Below, piece by piece: positions 34,115 to 42,907 of a DNA stretch of 64,000 nucleotides. A program made the position numbers and the translations under genes. This stretch comes from Tindallia magadiensis (lineage in GTDB: Bacteria > Bacillota > Clostridia > Peptostreptococcales > Tindalliaceae), in contig NZ_FOQA01000012.1 in the NCBI RefSeq assembly GCF_900113635.1, positions 1-64,000 of the forward strand. Direction: 5' to 3'. Under the pieces are notes generated by a model. The model was not told the origin of the DNA and made no database searches. It saw only the letters and a program-made list of their open reading frames with translations. Each line of letters opens with the position of its first letter. The first letter of the stretch is position 1.

Positions 34115-36529
34115 TTACCACTCAATATTTAAAACTTCATGGATAAAAAGTTCCGTTAGTTCAGGGTCAAACTGAGTACCGGCATGGGCCAGTAGTTCCA
34201 TGGCTGCCTCATCCGGGGACAGGGATTGCCGGTAGCTTCTTTCACCAATCATGGCATCGTAAGCATCGGCAATGGCAATGATTCGTGCCTGTAAAGGAAT
34301 GGATTCGCCTTTAAGGCCACGGGGATAACCAGTGCCATCCCATCGTTCATGATGAGCCAAAACATACTCAGCGATTTCTTTCATATCACTGACGGCACTG
34401 AGAATATTAAAGCCAATCTGTGGATGTCTTTTAATCGCTAAATACTCTTCATCCGTCAGCTTGCCAGGTTTGTTCAGTATCGATTCATCGATGGAAATTT
34501 TACCAATATCATGGAGCAATCCAACGGTTCGGATTTCATTAAGTTGGTGATCACTAAAATTCATGACTTGAGCCGTTTTGATGCATAGATCTGAAACTCG
34601 TTGGGAATGCTCCTCCTCCCGTGGATTTTTTTCATGAAGGGTTTTTATAATGGCATGAATGGTTTTGCTGCGCATGCTGGGCCTTTCAAAAATTTTCTTT
34701 TTATGCATGTAATTTTCTGCATTCTTAAATACTTCATGAATATCTTTTTCTTCGGATTCTTTTGTATCCCATCCAAAGGAAATAGAAAGTTCGATGGTTT
34801 CGATTTCCGTATATCGGCAATGGTGCTGGATGCCTTTTACTAGCTTTTCCGCCGATTCATTGGTCATGCCGGGGGCCAGAATAACGAACTCGTCACCGCC
34901 AATCCGTGCAATAATTTCGTCTTGATGGCAATGTTCTCTAAGAATGGTGGCAGTTGTTTTTAACATAGTATCTCCTACCGTATATCCAAAGGAGTCGTTC
35001 ACCATCTTTAAGCCATTAACATCCGCCATAATGACACAAATAGGCAGATTATAAGGTGTATCTAGACGGTGGAGTTCTTCTTCAATAAAGCGGCGGTTAA
35101 ACAGACCGGTGAGCTGATCGTGATAACTCAAGTATTCCACCTGTGCCTGATGACGGCGGCCAGAGGTGATATTACGGGCAAGGCCGATGACTTCTTTTTC
35201 ATTCAGGGGCGTTAATCGCATTTCAAAGGTATAGGTTTCACCGTTGAGCATCAGTTCATAATCAAATAATTGAAGTTCTTTGGTTTCTAGAGCCAGCTGA
35301 ATGGAATGCAATGTTTGACCGGACAAAGTGCCGGGAAATATTTCCTGAATTTGTTTGCCAAGAAAATCATCAGGGGAATACAAAAGGCTTTCTTCATCAC
35401 TGCAATGACAGTCTAAGAAATAACCGGCATCGTTAAAAAGAAACATAATATCCGGTAAGGCGGCTAGAATCGCTTTGTTTTTTTCTTCGCTGCTATGGAG
35501 TTTTTCCTGACTTTTACGCAATTGATCTAGCTGATCACGAAGTTCCTGTTCCATAGCGATCAGTTCTTCCATGGCGGCTTCCATTTCGGTGTTAACAGAA
35601 AGCAGTTCTTCGGTTTTTCGTCGGATCAGATGGCGCATAAGGATGACAAGCGTGGCAAGACCGGAAATGAGAGCCAGAACAGCCATGATGATCCATCGGT
35701 ACCGGTAGAAAAATTCTCTGGGATCCGGTTCTTCATAAATGCCCAGCCACTGATCATATAGTTCTTGATATTCGCCGGTAGCTTTGAGGATTTCCATGCC
35801 CCCGTTTAACATCAATAAGATATCCCGATTGTCCGGCATTACGGCCATGGCATATTGATTGGTGTTCAGGGAAAGGTTTTGTGGAATCAGATCTATTTCG
35901 TAAGCATCAATGAGATACATACCTGGCATTTTTAATACACCGGCATAATCAGCATGGCCTTCTTCGACCAGTCGGAGAGCATCCTTTACATTATAAACTT
36001 CTATAAAGGTGAGATCTAAATCCTGAGCCTCCAGATACTCAGCAACAATATCCGCCTCTTGAACAGCCACCGTAGCACCTTCCACTTCACGAAGTTGGTT
36101 GATCCGGGTGCCGGAAGGAGCGAAAAGATCGCCGGCGGTGATGCTGTGATGGGAAGAAAAAAGGTATAAGGATTCTCGTTCCGGAGATCGGAACATACCG
36201 GAAATAGCATGGATTTCTCCGTCCTCCAAGGCTTGACGGATCCTCGTCCATTCATCAAGACGGATTTCCACCTCCAAGTTCATGGCTCGACCAATAGCTC
36301 GGGCAAGTTCAACATTAAAACCGGTAGCTTCTCCATTTTCATCGAGATAGCTGTAGGGTGGATAATGAAGGTCGTCGCCAATAATAAGCGTGGGATGATT
36401 TTTCTCTGAGGTAGAAGCAAAAATAGCAGGAGAAAGCCAAAGAAGAAATAGGGCTATGGAAAATAGCCTTAATAAAGGGAGGAAAAAGCCGTGTTTACTT
36501 CGGGTTGAAATGCTATCAAAAGTGTTCAT
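34115..36529 (-). CDS. Periplasmic-binding-domain PAS-GGDEF-HD-GYP fusion protein
   Basis: 804 aa. Signal segment (SIALFLLWLSPAIFA), an extracellular SBP_bac_3-type amino-acid-binding domain (about 48-270: DLHYPPYSYLDENGEATGFN), a membrane helix (WIIMAVLALISGLATLVILM), coiled coil, PAS (about 350-460), GGDEF (ARIGGDEFVIL intact) and HD-GYP (LLHDIGKISID, RHPQIGFNIL, AHHERWDGTGYPRGL, ARIIAIADAYDAM). It can in principle make and destroy c-di-GMP in response to an external solute, possibly a polar amino acid. RBS ACAGGAGG. Monocistronic. Confidence 0.93.
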   Translation of the reverse strand: MNTFDSISTRSKHGFFLPLLRLFSIALFLLWLSPAIFASTSEKNHPTLIIGDDLHYPPYSYLDENGEATGFNVELARAIGRAMNLEVEIRLDEWTRIRQALEDGEIHAISGMFRSPERESLYLFSSHHSITAGDLFAPSGTRINQLREVEGATVAVQEADIVAEYLEAQDLDLTFIEVYNVKDALRLVEEGHADYAGVLKMPGMYLIDAYEIDLIPQNLSLNTNQYAMAVMPDNRDILLMLNGGMEILKATGEYQELYDQWLGIYEEPDPREFFYRYRWIIMAVLALISGLATLVILMRHLIRRKTEELLSVNTEMEAAMEELIAMEQELRDQLDQLRKSQEKLHSSEEKNKAILAALPDIMFLFNDAGYFLDCHCSDEESLLYSPDDFLGKQIQEIFPGTLSGQTLHSIQLALETKELQLFDYELMLNGETYTFEMRLTPLNEKEVIGLARNITSGRRHQAQVEYLSYHDQLTGLFNRRFIEEELHRLDTPYNLPICVIMADVNGLKMVNDSFGYTVGDTMLKTTATILREHCHQDEIIARIGGDEFVILAPGMTNESAEKLVKGIQHHCRYTEIETIELSISFGWDTKESEEKDIHEVFKNAENYMHKKKIFERPSMRSKTIHAIIKTLHEKNPREEEHSQRVSDLCIKTAQVMNFSDHQLNEIRTVGLLHDIGKISIDESILNKPGKLTDEEYLAIKRHPQIGFNILSAVSDMKEIAEYVLAHHERWDGTGYPRGLKGESIPLQARIIAIADAYDAMIGERSYRQSLSPDEAAMELLAHAGTQFDPELTELFIHEVLNIEW

Positions 36530-36636
36530 AGAACCTCCTGTGGATGCATAAAGATCAGTGTATGGAAAGTCAGTGAGCTATAGTTAACCATGCTAGCGGC
36601 ATATCAAACATTTAGCTATCCTATAAACAGGATTCT

Positions 36637-37833
36637 TTAAGTACAGTATACATCAAAATAAGGGGCTTCACCATTTTCTTCAGGAAAGTTTTTAATGATT
36701 TTTTCTCCTTCTGGTCCAGTAAGCCAACGGACAAAGTTCATCGCTGCTTTGTAGGGCTCATCACTATCTGCCTCCACCTCTTTTCGACGGGGAACAATGA
36801 TGGAAAAGGGATTGGTGAGCATGGCATCAGAAGAGGGAGACGCCCCAAAAAATACAGTCAGCCGGGACTTTGCTGTAAACAGGCGGTAACTGGTGGAATC
36901 CGTTAACGCATAAGCTGATTTTTTGATAGCCATAGACAATACTTCTATGTTATCAGAAACACCATTGGTCGGAATAATGACCGGTTCTTTTGGAAAGGAA
37001 CCACTGTTTTCCCAGATTTCCCTCTCCTTTGAATGGGTACCGGAACCATCATTGCGACTTAAAAAAGGTACCTGCGTGAAGGCTAACTGGCGGAAAAAAG
37101 CATGAATGCCCGCCGTTTCTTTCAGGTTTCCCAATCCTGCTGGGTCGGAAGGAGGTCCAACCAGAAGGTATTGATTGGTCATGATTGTTTTTCGGTAAGC
37201 TCCCCATCCTTCCTGCATAAATCTTTTTTCCAAAGAAGGAGAGTGGACCAATAACAGGTCAGCCCCGCCTTTTCTGCCAATTTCCATGGCTTTACCACTT
37301 CCCACCCCTACATGGCGTACCAGTACGCCGGTTTGCTGGTAATATTGCTTCTCTAAATGATCTAAAAGGCCGGTAGCAATAGGTTCCATGGTGCTGGCTA
37401 ATAACAGAAACTGGAAGGTTTGGGCTGGAGAAGGAGAAGCTGATGGATCTTTTGTTTGTTTGGTGGGAAAGTCCAGTAAAAGATGGAGCTGATCCTTTAC
37501 CGTATCCCGAAGCGTTTGATAGTGGCGAAGCATTTTGGAGGCATTTTCTGTTAGGGAAGCACCGCCGCCGCTTGAACCACCTACTTTTTTATGTAATAAG
37601 GTAATCGAAAAAGCTTTTTCGGCATCTTGAATCAAGCCCCAGGCATAACGATAAGAAAATTTCAGATCAGCAGCGGCTTTGGAGATAGATCCTTCTTTCT
37701 CTATTTTTTCCAGCAAAAGAAACAGCTTATCCGTTGAAAGTTGTTTGTTGTTTTTTCCCTGCAGGGAGAGGTGGAACTGGCTGAAAGATTCTATGGAGTT
37801 TTTCGTGAAAGGATCTTTTGGATTGGTTGACAT
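36637..37833 (-). CDS. One-component regulator: ModE-like HTH fused to TupA-like binding domain
   Basis: 398 aa. Residues about 30-115 form a ModE/LysR-type winged helix (LLEKIEKEGSISKAAADLKF, SYRYAWGLIQDAEKAF, GGSSGGGASLTENA). Residues about 145-395 are a periplasmic-binding fold of the COG1910/TupA type (VGVGSGKAMEIGRKGGADLL, DPAGLGNLKE, FLSRNDGSGTHSKE), as in the TupA encoded at 40513. The family regulates molybdate or tungstate genes by binding the oxyanion. The TupA loop TTTST is replaced by ASTME here, so affinity could differ. RBS GAAGGAGG. tupABC 3 kb away and fdhA 14 kb away are likely targets. Confidence 0.88.
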   Translation of the reverse strand: MSTNPKDPFTKNSIESFSQFHLSLQGKNNKQLSTDKLFLLLEKIEKEGSISKAAADLKFSYRYAWGLIQDAEKAFSITLLHKKVGGSSGGGASLTENASKMLRHYQTLRDTVKDQLHLLLDFPTKQTKDPSASPSPAQTFQFLLLASTMEPIATGLLDHLEKQYYQQTGVLVRHVGVGSGKAMEIGRKGGADLLLVHSPSLEKRFMQEGWGAYRKTIMTNQYLLVGPPSDPAGLGNLKETAGIHAFFRQLAFTQVPFLSRNDGSGTHSKEREIWENSGSFPKEPVIIPTNGVSDNIEVLSMAIKKSAYALTDSTSYRLFTAKSRLTVFFGASPSSDAMLTNPFSIIVPRRKEVEADSDEPYKAAMNFVRWLTGPEGEKIIKNFPEENGEAPYFDVYCT

Positions 37834-37970
37834 GTTTCGTCCTCCTTCTCATCTCTTATAGTATGCCATAGGGATGAAAAGCCAACAAGAAGGAATCGAT
37901 GGGAAAAGGATGTAAGCGATAAAGGGACAAGGATGCGACGGCTGGAAAATAAAAAAGAAATAGAAAGGGG

Positions 37971-37999
37971 GCAGGTTCCAGTACTTAGCTGGAACCTGC
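37971..37999. terminator. Hairpin downstream of the alcohol dehydrogenase gene
   Basis: GCAGGTTCCAG (37971-37981) and CTGGAACCTGC (37989-37999) form a perfect 11-bp stem with a 7-nt loop, 23 bp after the adh stop. A CCCCCTTTCTATTT stretch follows on the minus strand, so it is a plausible but T-poor terminator. Confidence 0.6.
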
Positions 38000-38021
38000 A
38001 GGTGAAAGGTGTGAACAAAGG

Positions 38022-39164
38022 TTAAACTCCCTGAAAAGCTTTTTGATAAATGGCTTTTATATCAGCCACATCGGGCTTTCGGGGGTTAGTGAGTGTACAG
38101 GGGTCATCCAAAGCATTCTGGCTCATACGATCCAGTACCTGTTGAAAGGCTTCCTCTGTAATAGATACTTCCTCCACTTCGCGGAAAGTAAGAGGAATGC
38201 CAATGCGTTGATTTAAATCTTTTAAGGCCTGAGCCAGATCCTCAATACCTAATAATTGTTCTACGCTTTTATACTTATCGGTGGCTGATTGATTAAATTC
38301 AACAATGTAAGGCATTAAAATAGCATTGGCCAAACCATGGGTAACGCCAAACTCACCACCAATTTTATGTGCCATGCTGTGGACAATACCAAGAGAAGAA
38401 TTGGTAAAGGCCATGCCGGCAATTGCCGAAGCATTATGCATCGCATCCCTAGCTTCCATATTGTGACCATCTTTGCAGGCCGTAGGTAAATGTTGGAAGA
38501 CCAGACGGATAGCTTCTGTCGCCAGGGCATCCGTGTAACTGGATGTATTTGTAGAAGCGATGGCCTCTACGGCATGAGCCATGACATCCATCCCCGTATT
38601 CGCGGTGATATGGGGAGGCATTTTTGCAGGCAGATCGGCATCTAAAATAGCAATATCCGGTGTCATTTGATAAGAGACTAATGGATATTTAATATGATTT
38701 TCTCGATCCGTAATCACTGAAAAAGCGGTAATTTCAGAAGCGGTACCACTGGTAGAAGGAATGGTTACCAGACGAGCTTTCTGACGAAGGGTCGGAAATT
38801 TTCCCTCTATTAAATCCTGAAACTTTGTTTCCGGCTGCTCATAGTATACCCACATAATTTTAGCCGCATCTAATGCAGAACCACCACCAATAGCGATGAT
38901 CCAATCTGGTTCAAATGCCGCCATTCGCTGACCGCCTTTGATAACGGTTTCAATAGAAGGGTCTGGTTCAACTCCGTCGATAATATCCACTTCCATTCCC
39001 GCTTTTTCTAAATAGGCTTGTGCCTGATCTAAAAACCCATGCTTCTTCATGGACTGACCACCGGTCACCAATACCGCTTTTTTTCCTTTAAGACCAGCCA
39101 GATAGGACAGGGAGCCTTGTCCAAAAACAACGTCAGCAGGAACTCGGAACCATTTTAAACTCAT
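38022..39164 (-). CDS. Iron-containing (group III) alcohol dehydrogenase
   Basis: 380 aa. N-terminal nucleotide-binding domain with IIAIGGGSALDAAKIMW, STSGTASEITAF, and metal ligands in the C-terminal half: Asp in GMDVMAHAVEA, His in HSMAHKIGG and FGVTHG. The closest general type is NAD(P)-dependent butanol/1,3-propanediol dehydrogenases. Start at 39164 follows TTGGAGGCGAT; the four codons upstream are excluded. Divergent from an AraC regulator that probably controls it. Physiological substrate unknown. Confidence 0.93.
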   Translation of the reverse strand: MSLKWFRVPADVVFGQGSLSYLAGLKGKKAVLVTGGQSMKKHGFLDQAQAYLEKAGMEVDIIDGVEPDPSIETVIKGGQRMAAFEPDWIIAIGGGSALDAAKIMWVYYEQPETKFQDLIEGKFPTLRQKARLVTIPSTSGTASEITAFSVITDRENHIKYPLVSYQMTPDIAILDADLPAKMPPHITANTGMDVMAHAVEAIASTNTSSYTDALATEAIRLVFQHLPTACKDGHNMEARDAMHNASAIAGMAFTNSSLGIVHSMAHKIGGEFGVTHGLANAILMPYIVEFNQSATDKYKSVEQLLGIEDLAQALKDLNQRIGIPLTFREVEEVSITEEAFQQVLDRMSQNALDDPCTLTNPRKPDVADIKAIYQKAFQGV

Positions 39165-39509
39165 TGATATCGCCTCCAAAAAAGATATTTTAATGAATGA
39201 AAATCAAAAAAAGGTAGAAAGGTACAAAGGTGCAAATGCACAAACACAAAATCAAAGAACTTACAAGAAATCAGCAAGGAACCAACACTAATGAACATGA
39301 AACCCATAAGCAAAAAGAAAAAAGAACAAGAGGCATGTTAAATATTTAACTATTCAGGGTTAAAAAAATCGAATTCCTTAAATCTCTTGTTTTCAAGTAT
39401 AAAGGGAATAGACTTGAAAAACTAACGATTTTTTTATATTATTGAGGAAATCTTTACTAAGAGAATTGCCAAGGATGGGATGTTAAATAGATAACAAGGG
39501 GTGGTGAGT
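39165..39509. other. Divergent region between adh and the AraC gene
   Basis: About 345 bp without an ORF, very A-rich on the plus strand from 39180 to 39330. It contains the AraC promoter and an inverted repeat at 39390-39442. The adh promoter was not pinned down. No RNA gene or terminator seen. Confidence 0.5.
39390..39442 (+). promoter_or_regulatory. AraC-gene promoter with overlapping inverted repeat
   Basis: TTGAAA (39414-39419) and TATTAT (39437-39442) are 17 bp apart. The 9-bp arms TTTTCAAGT (39390-39398) and ACTTGAAAA (39412-39420) overlap the -35 box and may be the AraC binding site for autoregulation and for control of adh. Confidence 0.5.
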
Positions 39510-40358
39510 ATGTTACGAACTTTTGATAAAATGCAAGAACAAATTAACGGACTGGAAACGGATTATATTAAACTGTTAACCTATGATCTGCCGCCACATT
39601 TTACGGATGTTTATCAGTCCCGATCCTATCCACGATTCTGCACCATATTATCCGGAGAGAAAGAAGTGACCATTGATCAGTCAAATCCTATCATTTATGC
39701 AGAAAACCAGCATTTACTACTGCCACCTCACTCCCATGTATTGATGAAAATGGAAAAGCCGACCAAAGCCTTAGTCTTGGAATTGAACCATGACCTTATT
39801 GAACAGGTATTGCAAAAAACGCCTCTTGATAAAGACGGACAGGATAATCTTAGAAAGTCAATACATCCTCCTATTCAAGTAGGTTATAATCATCAAGGAA
39901 TTGCGGAAGAATTGTTAAGAATCTATCAGCTTTCAACGATGAATCCCGGCGGAAAGGCCTTTCTGATTGATTTAGCGGCACAAAAACTGGTCTATGAACT
40001 TATACAGAATCGACAGGTACAGGAAATGTTAAAAACACGTTATCCGGCAAGAATCGAAAGAATGATTCATTATATTGAAGCAATGATCCACGAAAAAATT
40101 AATTTAGAACAGTTGGCAAAAGACAATCATATGTCAGCGGCTTCTCTCACACAGCTTTTCAAAAAGCATACCGGTATGCTGCCCCTTGCCTTTGTAAAGC
40201 AGCGTAAAATGCAGTTAGCCTCCCTTTATTTAAGAGAGAATTCGGTGACAGAAGTGGCCTTTATGCTTGGCTTCGAAAGCCTTTCTCACTTTATCCGAGT
40301 GTTTCGAGAAACCTATGGCCTGACACCCAAACAATATCAGTTGCATCATCAGCTGTAA
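39510..40358 (+). CDS. AraC-family transcriptional regulator
   Basis: 282 aa. An N-terminal cupin-like sensor (PRFCTILSGEKEVTIDQSN, LLLPPHSHVLMKM) and a C-terminal pair of HTHs (LEQLAKDNHMSAASLTQLF; VTEVAFMLGFESLSHFIRVF, then YGLTPKQYQ). ATG at 39510 follows AAGGGGTGGTG. Resembles regulators of the RhaS/AraC type paired with alcohol or aldehyde dehydrogenases. Divergent from the Fe-alcohol dehydrogenase gene, its likely target. Ligand unknown. Confidence 0.92.
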   Translation: MLRTFDKMQEQINGLETDYIKLLTYDLPPHFTDVYQSRSYPRFCTILSGEKEVTIDQSNPIIYAENQHLLLPPHSHVLMKMEKPTKALVLELNHDLIEQVLQKTPLDKDGQDNLRKSIHPPIQVGYNHQGIAEELLRIYQLSTMNPGGKAFLIDLAAQKLVYELIQNRQVQEMLKTRYPARIERMIHYIEAMIHEKINLEQLAKDNHMSAASLTQLFKKHTGMLPLAFVKQRKMQLASLYLRENSVTEVAFMLGFESLSHFIRVFRETYGLTPKQYQLHHQL

Positions 40359-40407
40359 GTGACAGGAAGTGGGAAATTGAAATTTTTTGCTTTGCGATAT
40401 GCTTTGT

Positions 40408-40436
40408 TTGACATAACGAAAAAAGTTCACTATAAT
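40408..40436 (+). promoter_or_regulatory. Consensus promoter of tupABC
   Basis: TTGACA (40408-40413) and TATAAT (40431-40436), 17 bp apart: an exact sigma-A consensus at both boxes. A leader of about 70 nt follows before the tupA start. Confidence 0.85.
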
Positions 40437-40512
40437 CACTATCATAAGCTTCGACTTCATGGAAATGAACCTATAGGCAACAAGATGAACCAATAGAGAG
40501 GAGCCGAAGGAT

Positions 40513-41346
40513 TTGGTAAAAAAAGCCAGGCGGTTGTTTCTGATTATGTTGCTATTGATGCTTACGACACTTACATCATGTGGCAATAGAGATGAGTCTG
40601 TTTTGATTCTAGCTACTACCACCAGTACGGAAAACAGTGGTTTGTTGGATTATATTTTGCCAGATTTTGAAGAGAAAAAAGGCATAGACGTAAGAGTGGT
40701 TGCCGTAGGAACAGGAGCCGCTTTGCAAATGGGAATTAGCGGCGAAGCCGATGTATTGATGACCCATGCTGCAGCACAGGAAGAGAAGCTGGTGGAAGCG
40801 GGCCATACCATAGAGCGTTTTGATCTTATGTACAACGATTTTATCCTTATTGGACCAGCCGATGATCCGGGCAGCCTCCGGGAAAAGGCAGCCGCAGATA
40901 TCATAACCGGTTTTGAGATAATTGCCCAAAAACATCTAACCTTTGTATCCAGAGCCGATCATTCCGGAACCCATGTGATGGAAGGGAGCCTTTGGGAAAA
41001 TACCAGTGTAGGTCAGCCTTCCGGTGACTGGTACATTGAAGCCGGTCAGGGAATGGGCGATGTCATTCAAATGGCAAATGAAATGGAAGGGCATACCCTG
41101 ACAGATCGTGCCACTTATCTGTCCATGCTGGAGACAATTGACCTGGAAATCCTGCTTGAAGGTGATGCAATTCTCTTTAATCAGTACGGTGTTATGGCGG
41201 TCAATCCCATGAAAAGCGATGCCATTCATTTTTCTGCAGCGGAAGCCTTTCTTGATTGGATTTTGGCACCGGAAACCCAGGATCTGATTGCAGCCTTTGG
41301 CATTGAGGAATTTGGAGAGTCGTTATTCGTCCCTAATGCAAAGTAG
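40513..41346 (+). CDS. tupA: Tungstate ABC transporter substrate-binding lipoprotein
   Basis: 277 aa. Lipoprotein signal (LFLIMLLLMLTTLTSC) and a TupA-type binding fold beginning with the tungstate-binding ATTTSTENSGLLDYILP, then VGTGAALQMGISGEADVLMT, YNDFILIGPADDPGSLRE, SRADHSGTHVME and NQYGVMAVNP. TTG start; GAGAGGAGCCGAAGG lies upstream, no ATG nearby. First gene of tupABC, which brings in tungstate for W-bis-MGD enzymes such as formate dehydrogenase. Confidence 0.93.
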   Translation: MVKKARRLFLIMLLLMLTTLTSCGNRDESVLILATTTSTENSGLLDYILPDFEEKKGIDVRVVAVGTGAALQMGISGEADVLMTHAAAQEEKLVEAGHTIERFDLMYNDFILIGPADDPGSLREKAAADIITGFEIIAQKHLTFVSRADHSGTHVMEGSLWENTSVGQPSGDWYIEAGQGMGDVIQMANEMEGHTLTDRATYLSMLETIDLEILLEGDAILFNQYGVMAVNPMKSDAIHFSAAEAFLDWILAPETQDLIAAFGIEEFGESLFVPNAK

Positions 41347-41365
41347 GGAGTAAAGGAGTTTTTCG

Positions 41366-42055
41366 ATGGAGAACTTTATCAGTGGATTTCAGGATGCCTT
41401 TCAACTGATCATCACCATGGATTCGGAATTTTTCGCTATTGTCCGGCTGTCTCTGGTAGTATCGCTGACGGCTACACTGTTGGCTTCCATATTTGCCATT
41501 CCTTTTGGCGTACTGCTGGGAATCCGGGAATTTCCTGGAAAATGGCTGTTGGTACGAATCATTTATACATTGATGAGCATGCCGCCGGTAGTGATTGGCC
41601 TGGTCTTCTTTTTGCTTTTTTTGAGGAGTGGGCCCTTGGGACATTTTCGGCTTAATTTTACACCAACGGCTATGATCATTGCTCAGTTTGCACTGGTGGC
41701 ACCCATTATCACCGGTGTGGTTTTCAATGGAACAAAAGAGCGGGGACCGGACATTCAGGATCTGGCGAAAACCATGGGTGCCAGCCCGGCACAAACCGTA
41801 TGGCTGTTGATTCGAGAACTGCGCATCAACATTCTTTCCGCTGTGGTGACAGGCTACGGCCGAGCCATGTCGGAAGTAGGAGCCGTGATGGTAGTCGGAG
41901 GGAACATACGGGGCCATACCCGGATCATGACCACCACCATTGCCATGCTTCGGAATATGGGAGAATATTCCCTGGCCATTGCTACGGGAATCGTTCTTTT
42001 GCTTATTTCTTTTGCAATTAATTCACTGCTGTATCATTGGCAACAGGAGCGCTAA
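41366..42055 (+). CDS. tupB: Tungstate ABC transporter permease
   Basis: 229 aa with five or six membrane segments and the ABC-permease EAA-type loop (QDLAKTMGASPAQTVWLLI). Matches the TupB/ModB-like single permease that forms a homodimer. RBS AAAGGAG 8 nt before ATG; 19 bp after tupA. Confidence 0.94.
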   Translation: MENFISGFQDAFQLIITMDSEFFAIVRLSLVVSLTATLLASIFAIPFGVLLGIREFPGKWLLVRIIYTLMSMPPVVIGLVFFLLFLRSGPLGHFRLNFTPTAMIIAQFALVAPIITGVVFNGTKERGPDIQDLAKTMGASPAQTVWLLIRELRINILSAVVTGYGRAMSEVGAVMVVGGNIRGHTRIMTTTIAMLRNMGEYSLAIATGIVLLLISFAINSLLYHWQQER

Positions 42056-42057
42056 AT

Positions 42058-42765
42058 ATGAAACTAACCATCACTTCCCTGATAAAAAAATATCAAAACA
42101 GGACAGTCCTCAACATTCCGGAACTGGAACTGGAAGAAGGCTACGTGTGGGGAATTATCGGTCCCAATGGATCCGGTAAAAGCACGTTGATGAAGATCAT
42201 TGCCGGTCTGCTGGAGCCATCTTCTGGAAAAATTCATTATAGAGATCAGAAGTTGAAAGATGGGGTTCAAAAAGATATGACCTTAGTTTTTCAAAAACCA
42301 TACCTTTTAAGAACCAGCGTTTTTAACAATATTGCCTATCCCTTACAGATTCGAGGCTATTCAGAAAAGGAAATCAGAGAAAGAGTTCATGAACTGCTGG
42401 AATCCTTCCAGATAGAAGCCTTACGGGACCAGAAGGCGTGGACCCTTTCCGGTGGAGAAGGACAAAAGGTGGCTCTGGCAAGAGCCCTTATTTTTAAGCC
42501 CAGGCTTTTAATGCTGGATGAGCCCACAGCCAATATTGATCCTTCCTCTATTATGCTGCTGGAAGAACGGATTCAGGAATACTATCAACAGGAAAAACCA
42601 ACCATTTTGATGGTGACTCACAATATTCAACAAACCCGCCGCCTCTGCAATCGGGTGGCTTTTATGAATGAAGGTGAAGTGTTGGACAGCGGTGATTTAA
42701 GGCATCTTTATGGTGCAGAGGCACATCCGCTGGTACGTGCCTTTATACAAAAAGGGCTTATTTGA
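42058..42765 (+). CDS. tupC: Tungstate ABC transporter ATP-binding protein
   Basis: 235 aa. Walker A GPNGSGKST, Q-loop VFQKPYLL, signature LSGGEGQKVALARAL, Walker B LLMLDEPTANID, H-loop VTHN. Short form without a TOBE domain, as expected for TupC. ATG at 42058 follows AGGAGC, 2 bp after the tupB stop. Followed by a strong terminator. Confidence 0.93.
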   Translation: MKLTITSLIKKYQNRTVLNIPELELEEGYVWGIIGPNGSGKSTLMKIIAGLLEPSSGKIHYRDQKLKDGVQKDMTLVFQKPYLLRTSVFNNIAYPLQIRGYSEKEIRERVHELLESFQIEALRDQKAWTLSGGEGQKVALARALIFKPRLLMLDEPTANIDPSSIMLLEERIQEYYQQEKPTILMVTHNIQQTRRLCNRVAFMNEGEVLDSGDLRHLYGAEAHPLVRAFIQKGLI

Positions 42766-42770
42766 CCACG

Positions 42771-42809
42771 AAAAAAGCCTCTGTTATCTCAGAGAACAGA
42801 GGCTTTTTT
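42771..42809 (+). terminator. Rho-independent terminator of tupABC
   Basis: AAAAAAGCCTCTGTT (42771-42785) pairs perfectly with 42795-42809 around a 9-nt loop, ending in six T. Confidence 0.95.
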
Positions 42810-42907
42810 ACTTGCAAAAAACAGAACAAAGAACTATGATATAATCAGGAGTAATCAAATCATAAGTAAGCTACTCATGAGATGATTAAATAGAAAGGGT
42901 GTTTCCT

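Noticed and set aside
40437-40512. Possible Moco/Tuco riboswitch in the tupA leader
   Set aside because: The leader is only about 70 nt and I could not match the conserved GNRA-like and CCGAAAGG parts beyond a loose GCCGAAGG near the RBS.
41333-41917. 194-aa minus-strand frame rich in His, Gln and Ser
   Set aside because: It lies antisense to tupB, has no RBS and the composition of an antisense shadow.
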